DNA from: Pyrocephalus nanus
Lineage: Eukaryota; Chordata; Aves; Passeriformes; Tyrannidae
Direction of reading: 5' to 3'
Length of the DNA stretch: 64,000 bases
Assembly (NCBI GenBank): GCA_038380795.1
Contig: CM076266.1
Coordinates: 15,040,145-15,104,144 of the forward strand
The stretch's first letter is position 1, and each line of letters begins with the position of its first letter. Shown piece after piece: positions 36,990-50,215 of the stretch. Under the pieces are notes generated by a model. The model worked only from the letters and a program-made list of their open reading frames with translations, had not been told where the DNA came from and made no database searches. The position numbers were made by a program, and so were the translations under genes.

Positions 36990-38309
36990 CACATACATAT
37001 TTGTGTATATACTCTCCTTTTTCCTGGTCTCTATATAAGGCACAGAGAGCACTTTTCTATTTGGAACACTGTTTATGGTACAGGCATGCAGGAAGGCAGT
37101 TTTGTCACCAGAGTAACTGTTTAACTAAAGAAATTATAGATAAAGTGCATAAAAGGGGACACATTTACACTGTACAGAAGAGTCTGGTGATAGTTTAGCT
37201 CACACTCATCCCTGTGCACATACGCTGCTGCTGCAGTGTCTGCACAGAAGACACTAAACCCCCCTCCCAACTGTTCTGCTGTACTAGTGAGGTGTCACAG
37301 CTCAATTTCTGTAGCAAAGTGGGCATAAATTCCTCTTGATTCAGCTTGTCTGGCCACAGTTGAAGTTTCCAAAATGTTTTGGGAATTTTTTCCCTGAAGA
37401 GCTGGTACCAGACAAAGAAAACCACCAGATCCCAAAGTCTCCAATGCTTGTATAATGATAATTTGAAAAGTATACTTGGTGTAACATTAAGAAGGCTGCA
37501 TTTCCAGTTGGTTGAACCATGGAACTGGGTAGGACTCTGGGACTAAAGGGTGTCAGTTTTAACACTAGGAGGAAACTTGTCCTCCAGGGCTTTGCCACAG
37601 AGCCCACATCACTACCTCCTTCTACTGTTTCAGCCAGGTCCTCCACCGGAAAGATGTCAGCAACCAAGCCAGCTCTCCTGGCTTGGGAATATGAGCCATT
37701 CACTTTCCTGTAAGCTGGGCCTCAAGACCACTCATTTCCTGGCACTTTCTGACTCTTGATCTTATTCCACAGATTTTTCCTTTACAAACAACAGGGGGAA
37801 AGCTGTGGAAAACAGAAAGGAGAAATAGGTCACACTAGAAATTCTGAAACCTCAGCAAATCCCTTGTTTAAAGTGATTAATTCAGTGACCTCTGACCACA
37901 AGGCAGACCTTCAATTTGCCAGCAGAGGATAAAAGAGTCAAGATCTGAATGAGTAAAGAGGAGATGAAGGGTGAGTTAATCCAGTAACTGTGAAGGAACA
38001 TTGGAAATAAAAATACTCAACATATATGTTTCTTCACTTTAGTTCTTCTGGTGCATGCAGTTTATTTCTGGATATGATGGAATATCAGGTACATTTATAT
38101 TCTTTTTGATCTCTACTGTTTGATCTAGATCCAGCCAGCACAGCTGACTGATGCTCTTAATGCTATTAAGAAGAACAGTCTGCATTTATTTATTTCTTTA
38201 GAATAAAAACTCAAAGAGTGCTTGCAAAATGGTACAGGGCTAAAAGAAAGTGAGGTACTCCAACAGCTTCTCACATTTTGATTTTTTTTTGCTGAAGTTT
38301 CTTGTCCTA

Positions 38310-38310
38310 A

Positions 38311-38341
<31 letters not shown>

Positions 38342-38342
38342 T
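38310..38342. repeat. AT repeat joined to poly(T)
   Basis: ATATATATATATAT runs directly into an uninterrupted T stretch of about 18 bases. Confidence 0.9.
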
Positions 38343-41300
38343 GTAATGGAAAGAGACAAACTGGTCAGTGACATTGAACACTTTTGCCTGAGTTCCCTGC
38401 AAAACTCCCCCACAGAATATAATCTTTCATCTGTAGTTATAAGCCTGTAAGCTGCTTATACCTTATACTATTTTTAGTTTAAATTCACCTTTCATTTGGT
38501 TAGTCTCCAGCAATCCAGACCAAAGTTGCACTTGGAAGTTCCCTAGTTGTTTCCAGTTAACACCATTAAAAAGTGAGAGTCTTGAAATAAATTGTCTCAG
38601 GAATGTTCATATTTTTGCTGCTGGACAGTAACCAGATATATGTTTGCAGTATCTGATCTCCTTTGTGTGACAGCTTTAATCAAACTGTTTTCTCCCCTGT
38701 AGAAAAGAAGGCTTGTGGGAAACTAATTTTGAAAATGCTACTGTCCAGCAGTTTCAATGGCATGAAGACTTCCCCATAACTGCTTATGCCAGTAGCACTT
38801 TAAAATAAGAGAAAGAGTCCTTGGAGCAAGATAAAACGCCCGATTGGCATCTCCAGTAGTCCATCACTTAGTTAGGGTTCAGTCACTAAAGGTTCACAAA
38901 TTGCTTGAATGATTTTCCATTTTCATGTGTGGTTTAGGTTCCATTTGACACCAAAATATCGGCCTATTACTGACTATTTGGTTTTACTGTAAGAATAAAT
39001 GAAGAAGTGAAGATGAAATGTATAATAAAAACCTCGTCTTCCCACCATCATAAATGTTTTAAGATTCAGCCAATAATGTATTAGGCTTCATTCCTTTCCT
39101 CAAATAGAAAAATATTTCTTACAAGTGTGTTTTAACTCTTGTTTCTTAAGTGTGGGGTTTTTATGGTTCTCAAAAAGGAGTCCTGAGAGAACCATTGACT
39201 CTGTTATTGTCTGCACAGCAAAACTGCCATTTGAGTTTTCTTTGATTAAATAATTCTTTTTTTTCTGCTTAATTCTTTCTGAAGACATAAGAAGACATTA
39301 GTAGCAGAGATAAAGCTGTTGAGAGTCCAAGAAATAAAAATTGGAGATTATTTATAGTCAGCTGTCCAGTAAAAGATTAGAAATATGAATCATTAGTTTA
39401 TAATACTATAGAAGAGGATGAGGTAAAGTTTTGTCTTTTGACAGGTATGGTGTGATAAAACCAGAACTGCCTATAGTTAATATCTATTATTACTTACTAA
39501 GCATGCCAAAATCCATACTGATTGACAGGAAAATTTGTCTGACTGACAGGAACTTTATGTAACTAAATTGTAACAAAACTGATGATGCCAAGGAAGGGTC
39601 CGTTTGCCTCCCTTCCTTCCCAGACAAGAGCCTTGCAGCTCCTTGGAGGACAGAAGATCCTCGCTTTGTGCTAATTAAGCCCATTCGTTATTCAGTGTTT
39701 GCTCTGCTAGATATGGATCACCAACTACATTTTAATGCTACTGCATTACAGTTGCAGCAAACAGTCCACTTAAATTCAGAAAAAGATGCCAATATTGGGT
39801 GTAATGTATAACATTCTCCAGAAGCAGTAGAGGGAATTACACTGACAATAGCTGGAAGTTCAAGTAACAGGAAAACATTGACACTATCAATCACAACAGA
39901 GCCTCAGCTGCAGTTAAGATTTATGATGTCAACCTTATAATATAGACCTGTTAATGAAAATCAAAGATTGAAACATTACTAATTTATTGGGGTAGGCTCA
40001 CAAAGGTTTTAATGAGAGCATTGAATGGCTACTTGGGAATGGCTGTTGCAGTATTGCAGGACCCTCAGTAGTTACAGCCCTTGCATGTTGCCACTGCTAG
40101 AATTTTAAATGGAATTTCGAAAAGTTTAGGTTTTCCTCAAAAAAAAAGGATCAATAGTTAAAATTACAGATAAGAGGCAGAAAAGGTCCATTAATACCTA
40201 AAAATCTATGGTGTTCAGGACAAAATTTAGCATAGAAAAAAATGGGAGAAAAAATTAATCTAACTATGAAGAAACTGGCAGGTTGTAGGGGCTTATATTT
40301 TTGGAAGTAATGATACTCAGGCCTCTGAAATCCCTTTTGCCTAGTGAGAGACCTGTCCCATCTCAGCCAAGCCTAATTCAGGAAAGGTTTGATTCAATAT
40401 TCAGATCTCCTTTGCACTCACTGACAACATTACATTTGAAAGAGCAATAAGAGTTGCTGCTTAAAGAATGCCAGAAACCAGAAATATCCTCATCATAGGA
40501 AGATGCATCTTCCCTTTTGCCCCTGTGGCTCACATGCCCTCACTGGAAAACCAAGACAGAGCAAGTGGCTGTGATTGCTATCAAATGAATAATTTTTTGA
40601 AAAAAACTCTCAAAATTCCTGAACAAACTTCTCATCATAACCTGATACTCTTAAGAAACTGTGTTTTTCATTTAAAATACTATTTTCCTAATGTCGGTGT
40701 CTGGTAAATAAAGAATACACATCTTGGTTTTGAGTGTCTAATCGTAAATAGTGACAAATAAATATGCCTGCCAGAATTCAATACATTTATTAATCAGAGT
40801 ATATGTGCACACAAGCCCACAATTTCTCAAAATAAGACTCATAGTAATCCATGCCTATCCAATTTTGCATTCCCTCCAAGAGCAAGTAGACACATATGAG
40901 TGGACACATCTCTATAGCTAAGCATATATGTACATTCCTATGAGTAAGGACATCAAAAGTGGAACTGAAAACATATAAACGAGCAAAATGTGAGTGCTGT
41001 GATCCAGCACTGTTGTTAGTTGCATTAAGGTGAAACACTGCTGAAGATTTAAAAGTACTGCAAAAGACCTGGATGTCCTCCATTAATTTTGGATAATTCC
41101 AGCTTGCGAAAGATAAACTCTTCTGTTTGTTCAGGGCAAGGAGGTTTGTTATCCTTGATGGTTCTTCTCCCATCCGATGGCTGTGTTAGCCTTCAGGCCC
41201 CTGACCCTCCCAAACAGCCTTCAGCAGCTAGGGTGGCCTGCTGGCCAGAACTCTTCCCCTGCTTTGGTAGGTTAAATGCACTGGGCTCAGGTTTACACAG

Positions 41301-44300
41301 CTCAGCAGGAGTCAGTCCTGATCCTGGGGCCTGGTGTGCCTGTCAGCATCTTCATTTTGCTGGATTTCCCCCCAGTTAGACACAGCAATCCTGGTCCTGC
41401 TCCTGCTGACAGGCAAGGTGCTGGAAAGCAACTGGGCTTTCCTCAAGCAAACGTGACCCCCACGCCTTCTTGTGTTTAACAGTTTCAACAAATTTTGCCT
41501 CTGCTCTTGACCCAGGGAAGGCTTTGTCCTGTCCCTGTGACCCAAACCCACCACCAGCTTATTGTGCCCAGCTGGGGAGAGCACTCCCACTGACACAGAG
41601 CCCATGGCTCGCAGGAATATATTGAACAGACAAGAGTTGCTCTCAAACCTCAGGTCTCCTTATCCCTTCGGCCTCATGCTGAGCAGCACGCAGCTTTGGG
41701 TTCCCCAACAGCCCTGCTGCTCCCCAGTGTGCAGTGGCTCAAGCTCATGTTACAGCCCTGACATGGAGATGTTGCCTCAGGGAGCTGTGGTGCTTGGAGA
41801 AAGTGCTAAAATGTAATGATTTTCAAGGCTATATTCCATGCCAATAGCACTAAACTATAATCAGAAGCAGGAGGAATGCTTGTCCTCCTCCTGCAGATCA
41901 GGTTGATCAGGAGATATCTCAGGCCACAGGGCCAGTGTCCAGAGAAGAAGAGGAAAGGAAGGCCACTGCAGGAGCAGACTCTTCCCCCCAGTTCCACTAT
42001 CAGTGGTTTATCACTTGTCCTTGCTTGCGACAGTATCAGTAATGTTTGTCATTGCAAGGGTGCTCCATCCCCTTTCTTACCCTTAATGAAGGAACAGAAG
42101 TCAGTGGAGGCCATAGTACCCAAGTGGCCTTTTTCTTCCTTAAAAGCTGTCTCTGCTCTAACACCTCCAAGAAGCTTGTGAACTGTGAATACCACTGTCT
42201 GTCATGCAGATCACTTTTCCCTGGCCATTCCCCACACTGGCTGTTCAAATCCTGGCCAGCACACACCTTGGCACCTCAGGTACCTCAGCCACTGCCAAGG
42301 ACTGAGGACCAGCCTACAGGAAGGGCTGGTGATGGAGAGGGTATCACACTCCCTCAAGCCTTGTGCTTGGAAGATTGTTTTTAAAGGAAACTCCACTGGA
42401 TCAAGGTGAGAACTGAACTCTTTCATCATTCCTCCTATGTCACTATGGGCACAGCAATCTCATGCCAGCACACTAAACCCCATTAATGCTTGGCACCTTG
42501 CACATAAAGAGAGATTTGTTCCTTGTGCCCCCAATCCCTGGTCCCCATCTCAGATTTGACAGATTTCTTCATGACTGCTTTCCTATCTTGAAAAGAGCTA
42601 TGATCAATCCTACAGTGTTTTTTGAATGTTGGCTTTAACTTTATGTGAAATGTGATACTGACCTTGTAAGTAGATACACCACAGTTAATGACTCCTTGGA
42701 AAGCTGGTGCAACATGGAGTTGTCGGTGATGTTATCTGCATTTAACAGCTGCAAAGGTCAAAGCTACAAGGGACAGGTTCGTGTGAAGGACATGGAGAAA
42801 AATGTAAATGGGATTAAACTTCAGGGATTCCTTCCTTACCAGCCTTACTATTAATTGTTGGACCAAGCCCCTCACTCCAATATGGCTTTTATGTGTTTCA
42901 TAAACACTCAAATTTTCTAACTGATCAGCCAATAATTTGTCCTCTAAGAGTCGTGTACAAATCAAGGCAGCATGACTTGGGGATTGAGGTGGATTGATTC
43001 CTCCTTGTCAGCCGTATTTACAAAAATGACTTCAGTTTCAAGGCACACACCTAGTAACAGCAAAGTCGAAGGGTGGTCATGGCTAGGAAAAAAGGGTTTG
43101 ACATTTCAGTTCCGTAACTTCTTCTATTTTAGTTATATTATAGCTTAGTTAGTTTTTTCAAATTCCCTTTATGTTACTATAAAAAGGAATTCAAGCTGAA
43201 ATAGTTACCATCTGTCTGAAAGAGGGCAGGAATACACAGTTACAAAAGAATGTCTAAAGTGTGGAGCAAAATACAGTCCTGCTAATGGTAAAATTTCTGT
43301 CATTAACATTAAAGATTAAAGGCTATAATATACAGGAAAATATATTGCATGGCTTATCACATTTTTAATGAAGGGTTCAGTGTTATGGCAGTCAAGCACT
43401 GAGAAGAAAAATGTACCTCTTGGATTTTATTTGCTCTCTTGGGACACTATCCTATCATGATTGTAGCCTATAGGATCAGCCAAATGAACACCAGGCAGTA
43501 AGTCAGCAGCCCCCAAAGGTTACCAGAGCTTCTTCCTAATCTTACAGCAATGATTTAAAAAATTAGCTCACATTAACCTTTCACCTTTCAGTGGATGGTT
43601 CAAATCTAGTATGGGTTGGTAGTGATTGAGAATGGTTCCTATAAGTTTAATGTGTTTTTTTCTGTGGTTTATGCAATGTGAGCGGGTGGTCTCATGCTGT
43701 GTCCCAGGGGAGGTGTGTCTGCAGCATGAAAACCCCCCAGTAACTTGCCTCAATTGGTGCTAATTGGAAACCTCCCTGGTAATTTCAGCAGGGACCCCTG
43801 CATGGGCATATGCACTGAACAAGCTGCTACAGACCACATCTGCAGCAAAGGCTGCTCATAGACACTCTGGCTTCCCAGCAAGGTTTTGAAGTTCTGAATT
43901 TTTAATTAAAGCAGCTTTGCTCATCTTTGGTACTGAGTCTTCCCAGGGACCTGCTCTAGCTTTAGCCCCTTCCCCCTCTCTTCCCCACATTCCCCAAGTC
44001 CTCCTGAGAGTGTCCCCTAACTTCTCATTTTCCCCTTCACAGGTCAGACCAGACCCACATGTGTGGGTTGTACTGGACAAAGTCTTTGGAAAAGGTCTGG
44101 CCCTGTGAGATCAGGGTCTGCTCTCTTCAGCTAAAGTAATTTAGGGTGGAGGTGACTTTTACCCTATAGTCATAGGAAACGAATGTGGCTGCAGCAACCT
44201 ATCGCCCCCTGCCCTTGTGTACTTCATCCACCTCCTGACTCTGCCCCTTGCCCACTCCCCCACACCAAGATCCACTTAAGTGTATACCTGAGGTGAGAAT

Positions 44301-44336
44301 TGCAAACAAGAATTTGCCATAAGGTAATAGGCACAG

Positions 44337-44715
44337 TGTCATGGTTTAGGAATGGTATTCCCCAATTTAGTTCTCCCACTAAAAACACCAGGAGACACTC
44401 TCCTCCCCTTCTCCAGTGGGAGGCACAAAAGGCAGAGATCATGGTTTGAGAAATAGCTGGAAACAGCAGTGAGATAATAAAACAAACAGTAACAGCAACA
44501 ATAGAAATAACAAAAGTCTACAAAAGAGAGGGTTATAAACATGCAAAAATGCTCACTGGGGACCCTGGGAAATTAACAATGGTGGATGCCACACATTTTT
44601 ATGATGGAAGCCATGCCCTTTTTCTTAGAAGCTAGAGAGAGATCCTTTGACTTGCCCCTGGCAATGATGTGAGGTGGTATCGAATAACATTAAGGTCCTG
44701 GCTGAAACTGGGACA
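44337..44715 (-). mobile_element. Solo LTR of an endogenous retrovirus (ERVL-like, avian)
   Basis: Read on the minus strand, it begins TGTCCCAGTTTCAGCCAGG and ends TTCCTAAACCATGACA. These are the TG...CA ends and characteristic terminal phrases of avian endogenous retroviral LTRs. The length of about 379 bases fits a solo LTR. I see no tRNA primer-binding site next to its 3' end, no polypurine tract next to its 5' end, and no retroviral coding frame nearby, so no internal region survives. The flanks (GCACAG / TACATT) do not form a target-site duplication. The family assignment is from memory of terminal motifs; the exact subfamily is unknown. Confidence 0.65.
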
Positions 44716-47700
44716 TACATTATGGCCCAAGAGCATGGAGGTCTGGCCCAATGATGTGCACTCAGAAACACAAGGTCCAACACACTGCCCAAGGTTCACC
44801 ACAATGACTAAGACAACATTAGCACACCCCCAGGATCTCCAGGTTCTGTGTGTGCCTTCAAATCTTGTATCAATGGTAAACATTTGTCACATGAACAAAC
44901 ACAGCCCTTTGCAAATCCTGCTTTTTTTCTGTGGCAAATCCTTTACCTGGTCTAACAAATTACTCCCCTTTCTCTTCTGTGGTATTTTTCAGCTAGAAAA
45001 AATTATCAGGCTCTGGCCATGTGTATTTCTTGGGTGAGAGAGAAAGCAATCTGCACTCATGTTTTTTTCTTTCTTGGGTAAATAGTTCTTGTTAAACCAA
45101 CGTAAGTAAGGTGATTTGCAGTATGGATTTTTCCCATCTAAGTTATTAGAATAAGTTCAGTCAGCACATTCAACCCTAGTCTCTAGTGGTACATAAATTT
45201 AATGCAAAACTCAACTCTCCTTCAGTATTTTTGGTGTATACTTCAGTTTTTCTTGGCACGGAGAGAAGTGGCAGTGGAGTGATCAGAGACCTTTTTCCGT
45301 CGAAGTGAGATTAGGGTTTTTTTAGGTTCCTTTGTTCTGTAAAAGCCCTGGTCTAATTCACTACAAGCTATCTAGGACTGAGAATGCCATTTCTTTATTA
45401 ATTTATGTGTTTGGTTTAAAGCTGTGCACTGATCTCAGTGGAGTTTCTCTATTTTTAGTATCCTGCTAAGAATTTTTAACCAAGGGATTTTATGCACAAG
45501 AAGGGCAGATTTTGCTGGGATTTCCTTATTTTTGCATTACACTATCAAAGGCAAACAGTTTCCTCTTTCTTTGCCCTAATAACTTACCTCAGCAAGAGAA
45601 AGTGGGACACCCAGGCTAGCTCTAGGCAATGGAAACCCAGTGCTCAGGACAGCACTGATTGACTTGAGCCCAGCTGAGCTGGGTATGTAAAAGTTGAAAT
45701 CCCCAGTGTGTGTGTGCAAGTGTGCTTGGGAAGGAGAAATAGGAGAAGGAGAAAGAGGATTTGCAATGAGCTGTCTTCTCCAGGAATATACTAAATAGAG
45801 TTCACCTGGCAAAGAAAATCGGAGAACTCATGCAGCTTTCTTGGCAGGTGCAGAGGCGGCCTGTGACATGATTTAATGGTATTTTAAAAGGCAAGCACTA
45901 GAAACAAATAGGAGTGCGCTGGGATGAATTAGATGGATTAAGATTCAATGCGATAACCTAACAACCTCAGGAATAACTAATGACCAACCCTAACAGAAAT
46001 GTCTGCTGGGTAGGGAACAAGGCAAAGCTGTTCACTTTAATGATTTTGCTGGCACTGAAGCCTCTCATTTGGGACATTCAGCAAGAACAGCTTATAAAAA
46101 GTATTGGCTGAAGTCTTCAATTTGTGCAAATTGTCTTGGTGCCTTTGGCATTGGATATGTGACCCTATGCCCTGTTGGAGCATCTGCCTCATTCTGGTAA
46201 CAAGAGAGAAATCAATGCAGGCCTAAATGTGAATGATATATTGATGGTTGCTGAGATACTCTTGTCTGTAGAAATGCTTTCATAATACCAGGAACAGGGC
46301 ATCTAGAATTTAATACCCAGAGGTGCTAGGGACTGCCCCTCTGTGTGAGGAAGTGACAGAAAAAGTTAAAACATCTGAAAGGGTGATGGGGGTACAGGCA
46401 CTGGGTACAGCCAGCAAGACTCCCTTCCACAGTAAAAGTGATGCTTTGCTCCTGTGACATTTGAAATCAGAAATGAGTGACAGGGTATCCAAGAACTGTC
46501 CTTAGAATTAGTATTTTACCTTAACTTCCTTTCAGTCTGATAAGTATTCACTTCATCAGTTGAAAACGAAAATTATGATCTTGGCTGAACAAACTAAAAA
46601 ATCCCCTATCATATCAATTAAGAGATTGCACAGTACATTACAATTAATTTATTTAATTGAAGTCCCTATTTCTTAGCAGTGCCAGACTGATTTAGTGCCT
46701 TGAAGGACACAGACACTCTGCAGAAATGAAGAGAATGTGCTGGTCGAAGGAATGGAATTCCCTTTTCTTCAGTCATTTGCAAGATGAGAACACTGGGACA
46801 AGTGTCCATAAATCTCAGCTTGGCCACTTGACTTGTCAGCAAATGAGAGCTACAGAGAGTCCACCTGAAGGTAGCAGGCTGTTCACTATGTGGTGTGCTT
46901 GTCTCAGAAATGAGGGGCTGTGGGTGCTCTCTGTCAAGGGACCTCTGGGGAAAACATGGTGATCTCCTGCATATTCACGCTGTGTGGTGCATATCACAAT
47001 AGCATGATGACATGGCCTAAATCTCAGCTTTCCATGGGATTAGAGCAGCACTCAGGCTCTAAGAAGCAGTAGACAGCATCACTCCCAAAGGACCATGCAT
47101 GTATTTCAAAGTCAGGTGGGATGGGATGACATGAGTTCCTCTCATGTTCTGGTCATGTCTATACTCTGGACCAGCATCAGCTCATACTCCCTTGCACAGC
47201 TTTTTCCTTCTTTTTGCAAAAAATGTTACTGAGCAACAAAGAACTGTGACACCAAGCCCTAGATGATGAAACAGCACGTCCATGAGCAGGCGTGGATGTA
47301 TGGCCAGTGAACCGCAAACTGTTACTGTGTACAGCACACACAATATAGTACAATTGAAAGTTCAGTTCACAATGGCTATGTGAAAATGCTTCCCTTGATC
47401 AATCTGAGCTCATGATTTCATCTGTGGCACCTCTGGGGCAGTGCCCTGGGTGTGGAAGATGTCTCTGTCCTGCCAGGAAGCCCTGGGTAACACTGTGCTC
47501 CAACAGCTGTTATCAGCTCCTTTAATGACTAACAGGTATGTTAGAAGGCATCCAAATTGTAATCAGACTGAAATAGAGTTGCAACGATATCTGATCTAGG
47601 AATTTAGTCCAAAGCTTTCCTTTTCCATGATGGTTTTCATTTCCTGTAATTTAGAGCTGGAAGCTTTTATGGAATATCACATGGTTTAAGTTTACACAGG

Positions 47701-49904
47701 AAATCAGCTGCAGTTGTGGGAAGATACTGACTTAGGGGTTTTAAGGTTTGTTTTTTGGTTTTTTTTTAAGAAACAAAGATTGCTTCAGATGAAAACATTG
47801 CAGACTTCTACCTCTGCTGTTTGAAGCCTGCCTTCTGCAAAGTGATATATGATTATATAGGAACAAGCAGTTTATTTCTGTTACATGGTAATCACTTAAT
47901 GTGAATGAAGCAATAAATGCCTTTTCTTTTTAGAGTGAAGAGATAAACCAAATGCAGGACAAGATGTGGAGGAGGGTGAGGGGAAGGGATGCTAGGCAGC
48001 TGCAGCAAGAAAAGCCTCTGAAGCAGGAAGTATCAAATAGAATGTGCTTGAAAAGCCTGAGATGACCAAAACAGATTAAAGTGGAAAAAGGTGGTTGTGT
48101 TCCGTGAGTCACAGCCTGCCAGTTTAATCACTCTCTGTGTGACTCCTGGGGAGGGCATAATGCTGTACCACCCAGACCATGCTACAAAAGCCTTGTCCAT
48201 TCGCAGGGGTGAAAAGCTGTTTCTCCCAACAGTGCCAGACCCGTTTCTCTTTTGGGTTGAGGGGCGAGTGCTGAATTTTCAGTCTTGGAAGGGGAAAAGC
48301 CCTTTTGAACTGCACTGCCATTGGTAGCACTTCTTCTCAACCAACTACTCCTCTGAAAGTGCCAGCAGAGCAGCTTGGTGTGCTTTGGCTAGAAGGCCAG
48401 GACAGGATGGGCTGACATCCCTCAGGAGGAGGCTGTGAAATGCCAGTTGGGAGATATCACAGAGCAAGAAAAGCAGCAGGAAGGGGGGTGGAAGCCAGCA
48501 AAGTGCAATAAAAATTCATCTCTTCCATGCAGCCCTATCCACTCCATGGGTCTCTTTGGTGCCAGAGCAGAGGGAGATGGTAAACTGTGAGAAGAAAGAG
48601 ACGGACCGTGTAAGTTAATAGTGACTAATGAACCATGTTGGAAACACTGTCACAAGGAAAGAACTGGATTTGCAGGATGGTGAGAGCAGAGGAGTGCTGG
48701 CTGCTTGCTTTTTGCACACAGAGGTACATTATGATTTTAAATGAATCCAGAACAGCTGAGGCATTTGTGGACTAAAAGCCAACATAACCATGACCATCTT
48801 AATCATCCTGTTGTAAAACGAGCAGCCATATGCGTGAAATCAGCCCATACATTTTATGGAATATCTGTTGTATGCTGGACGAGTACTTGGACTGAGGTTT
48901 ATTTTCTCAGGACTTCAACTCCTGAAATATATACCACGTAACCCTTCTCCTCATAAAAGCAGAATTTAGAGAGGGGAGGGGGAATTCTCCCAAGCTTTGC
49001 GCTGCGTGGCATTTTCTCTCACATGTCTCTACACTTGACAAAATCTAGTGTTATTGTGGACACTATAAACAAGAATTCCTTTACCATCCTGCATGAACAG
49101 CCCTTGTCATGACAGGGAATGGCATTTAAACAAAGGTGGCATGGCTTATAATATTTGTTAGCAATATATCAAAACATTTACGTGCACAGTATTTCTTCGC
49201 TATACTTCTCAAAAGGCTGAGGTTAATCAAAAGGAGTCTGTTCCTTGTCTTAAGCAAAATTTTGTCCCAAGATGTTTGCTCCTTAATCCCCAGAAAGCAG
49301 TATTGTATTTCCTTACTGGTTGCTTCTCAGCTAATTCAACATCAGAGGCAATGTTATGCTGCATTAGGACTTCTCAGGGCAGGAAAGTTCCTCCTTGCCT
49401 ATACCTCTCCCAGGGTCTGCTTTGCAAGGTTTTGTGCATGTGTTCAACCATCTGTGCCAGAGTAATTCCTCAGGCCTCAGCAGAACTGTTCATGTGCATA
49501 GTTTTGCATATACATGGATCTTTGCAGGACCATGGTCTGATTGTATTTTATGTTGCACCATATCCTGTAATATATCACATTGTCCCTGGCTTACATGTCA
49601 CGAGTTCCTTCAGCTCCTGGAGCAAACTGTTGCAAGCAGAATGGTTCATGATGGCCAGAGGGCATTTGTGCTCATGGTCTCATTTTGGACTTTTCCACTT
49701 GTTCCACTTGAATCTTGTTCTATTATGGTTCTTCAGTATTTCTGAAGGCTTCTGGCTCATTTTGCTCACTTTTCTCCTCTCTGAGATCCACATAAAAACA
49801 TCAGAGAAAATTATATAGCCTGTCCCAGAGTGTCCCAGTTGCTGCATTTGTACTACCTGTCATCATCAAGACAGCCCCAGATGGAGGTAAGGATGGTATG
49901 GGGT
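44716..49904. other. Intergenic desert, no gene recognised
   Basis: No coding homology was seen. Around 45840-46010 is an AT-rich, unique block that looks like a conserved noncoding candidate. At 49136-49818 all three + frames have few stops, giving a hydrophobic 180-codon frame (49276-49818) with no domain I recognise. I treat this as composition, not a gene. Confidence 0.55.
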
Positions 49905-50215
49905 GGGGTTGTAGTGAGGTGGGGTCATTCTCTTCTCCTAGTTAACAAGTGACAGGATTTGAAGAAATGGCCTCATGTTGTTCCAGGGGAGGTTTAGACT
50001 AGATATTAGGATTTTTTTTTTCACAGGAAGTGTTGTAATGCATTGGAAGAAACTGCCCAGGAGAATGGTGGAGTCATCATCCATGACAGTGTTCAAAAAA
50101 TGTGTGGATATGGCACTTCAGGACATGGTTCAATATTGAACATGGTGGTGGGACCAGGTTGATGGTTGGACTTGACGATCTTAAAGGTCTTTTCCAGCCT
50201 TAACAATTCTATGAT
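49905..50215 (+). mobile_element. CR1 LINE 3' end fragment
   Basis: It contains in order the CR1 phrases TTAACAAGTGACAGG, CCAGGGGAGGTTTAGACTAG, an AAGAAACTGCCCAGG block, the GGACTTGACGATCTTAAAGG stretch and the terminal CAATTCTATGAT. It is 5' truncated, as most CR1 copies are, and the tail tandem is reduced to one unit. Confidence 0.9.

Larger units (their letters stand above)
35623..44336. other. Intergenic desert, no gene recognised
   Basis: Mostly AT-rich and unique. It contains the AT dinucleotide run at 36971-36989 and an AT/T tract at 38310-38342. A GC-richer, stop-poor segment at about 41160-42420 holds several overlapping short open frames on both strands without any recognisable domain. 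No CR1 or LTR was identified in this block. Confidence 0.55.

Noticed and set aside
40790..41173. 127-codon minus-strand open frame
   Set aside because: No homology that I can recognise and no supporting signals. It lies in ordinary AT-rich sequence.
49136..49818. Three overlapping + strand frames including a 180-codon hydrophobic one
   Set aside because: All three frames are simultaneously open at 49395-49465, which points to T/C-rich composition. The peptide does not look like any family I know, and codon use looks random.
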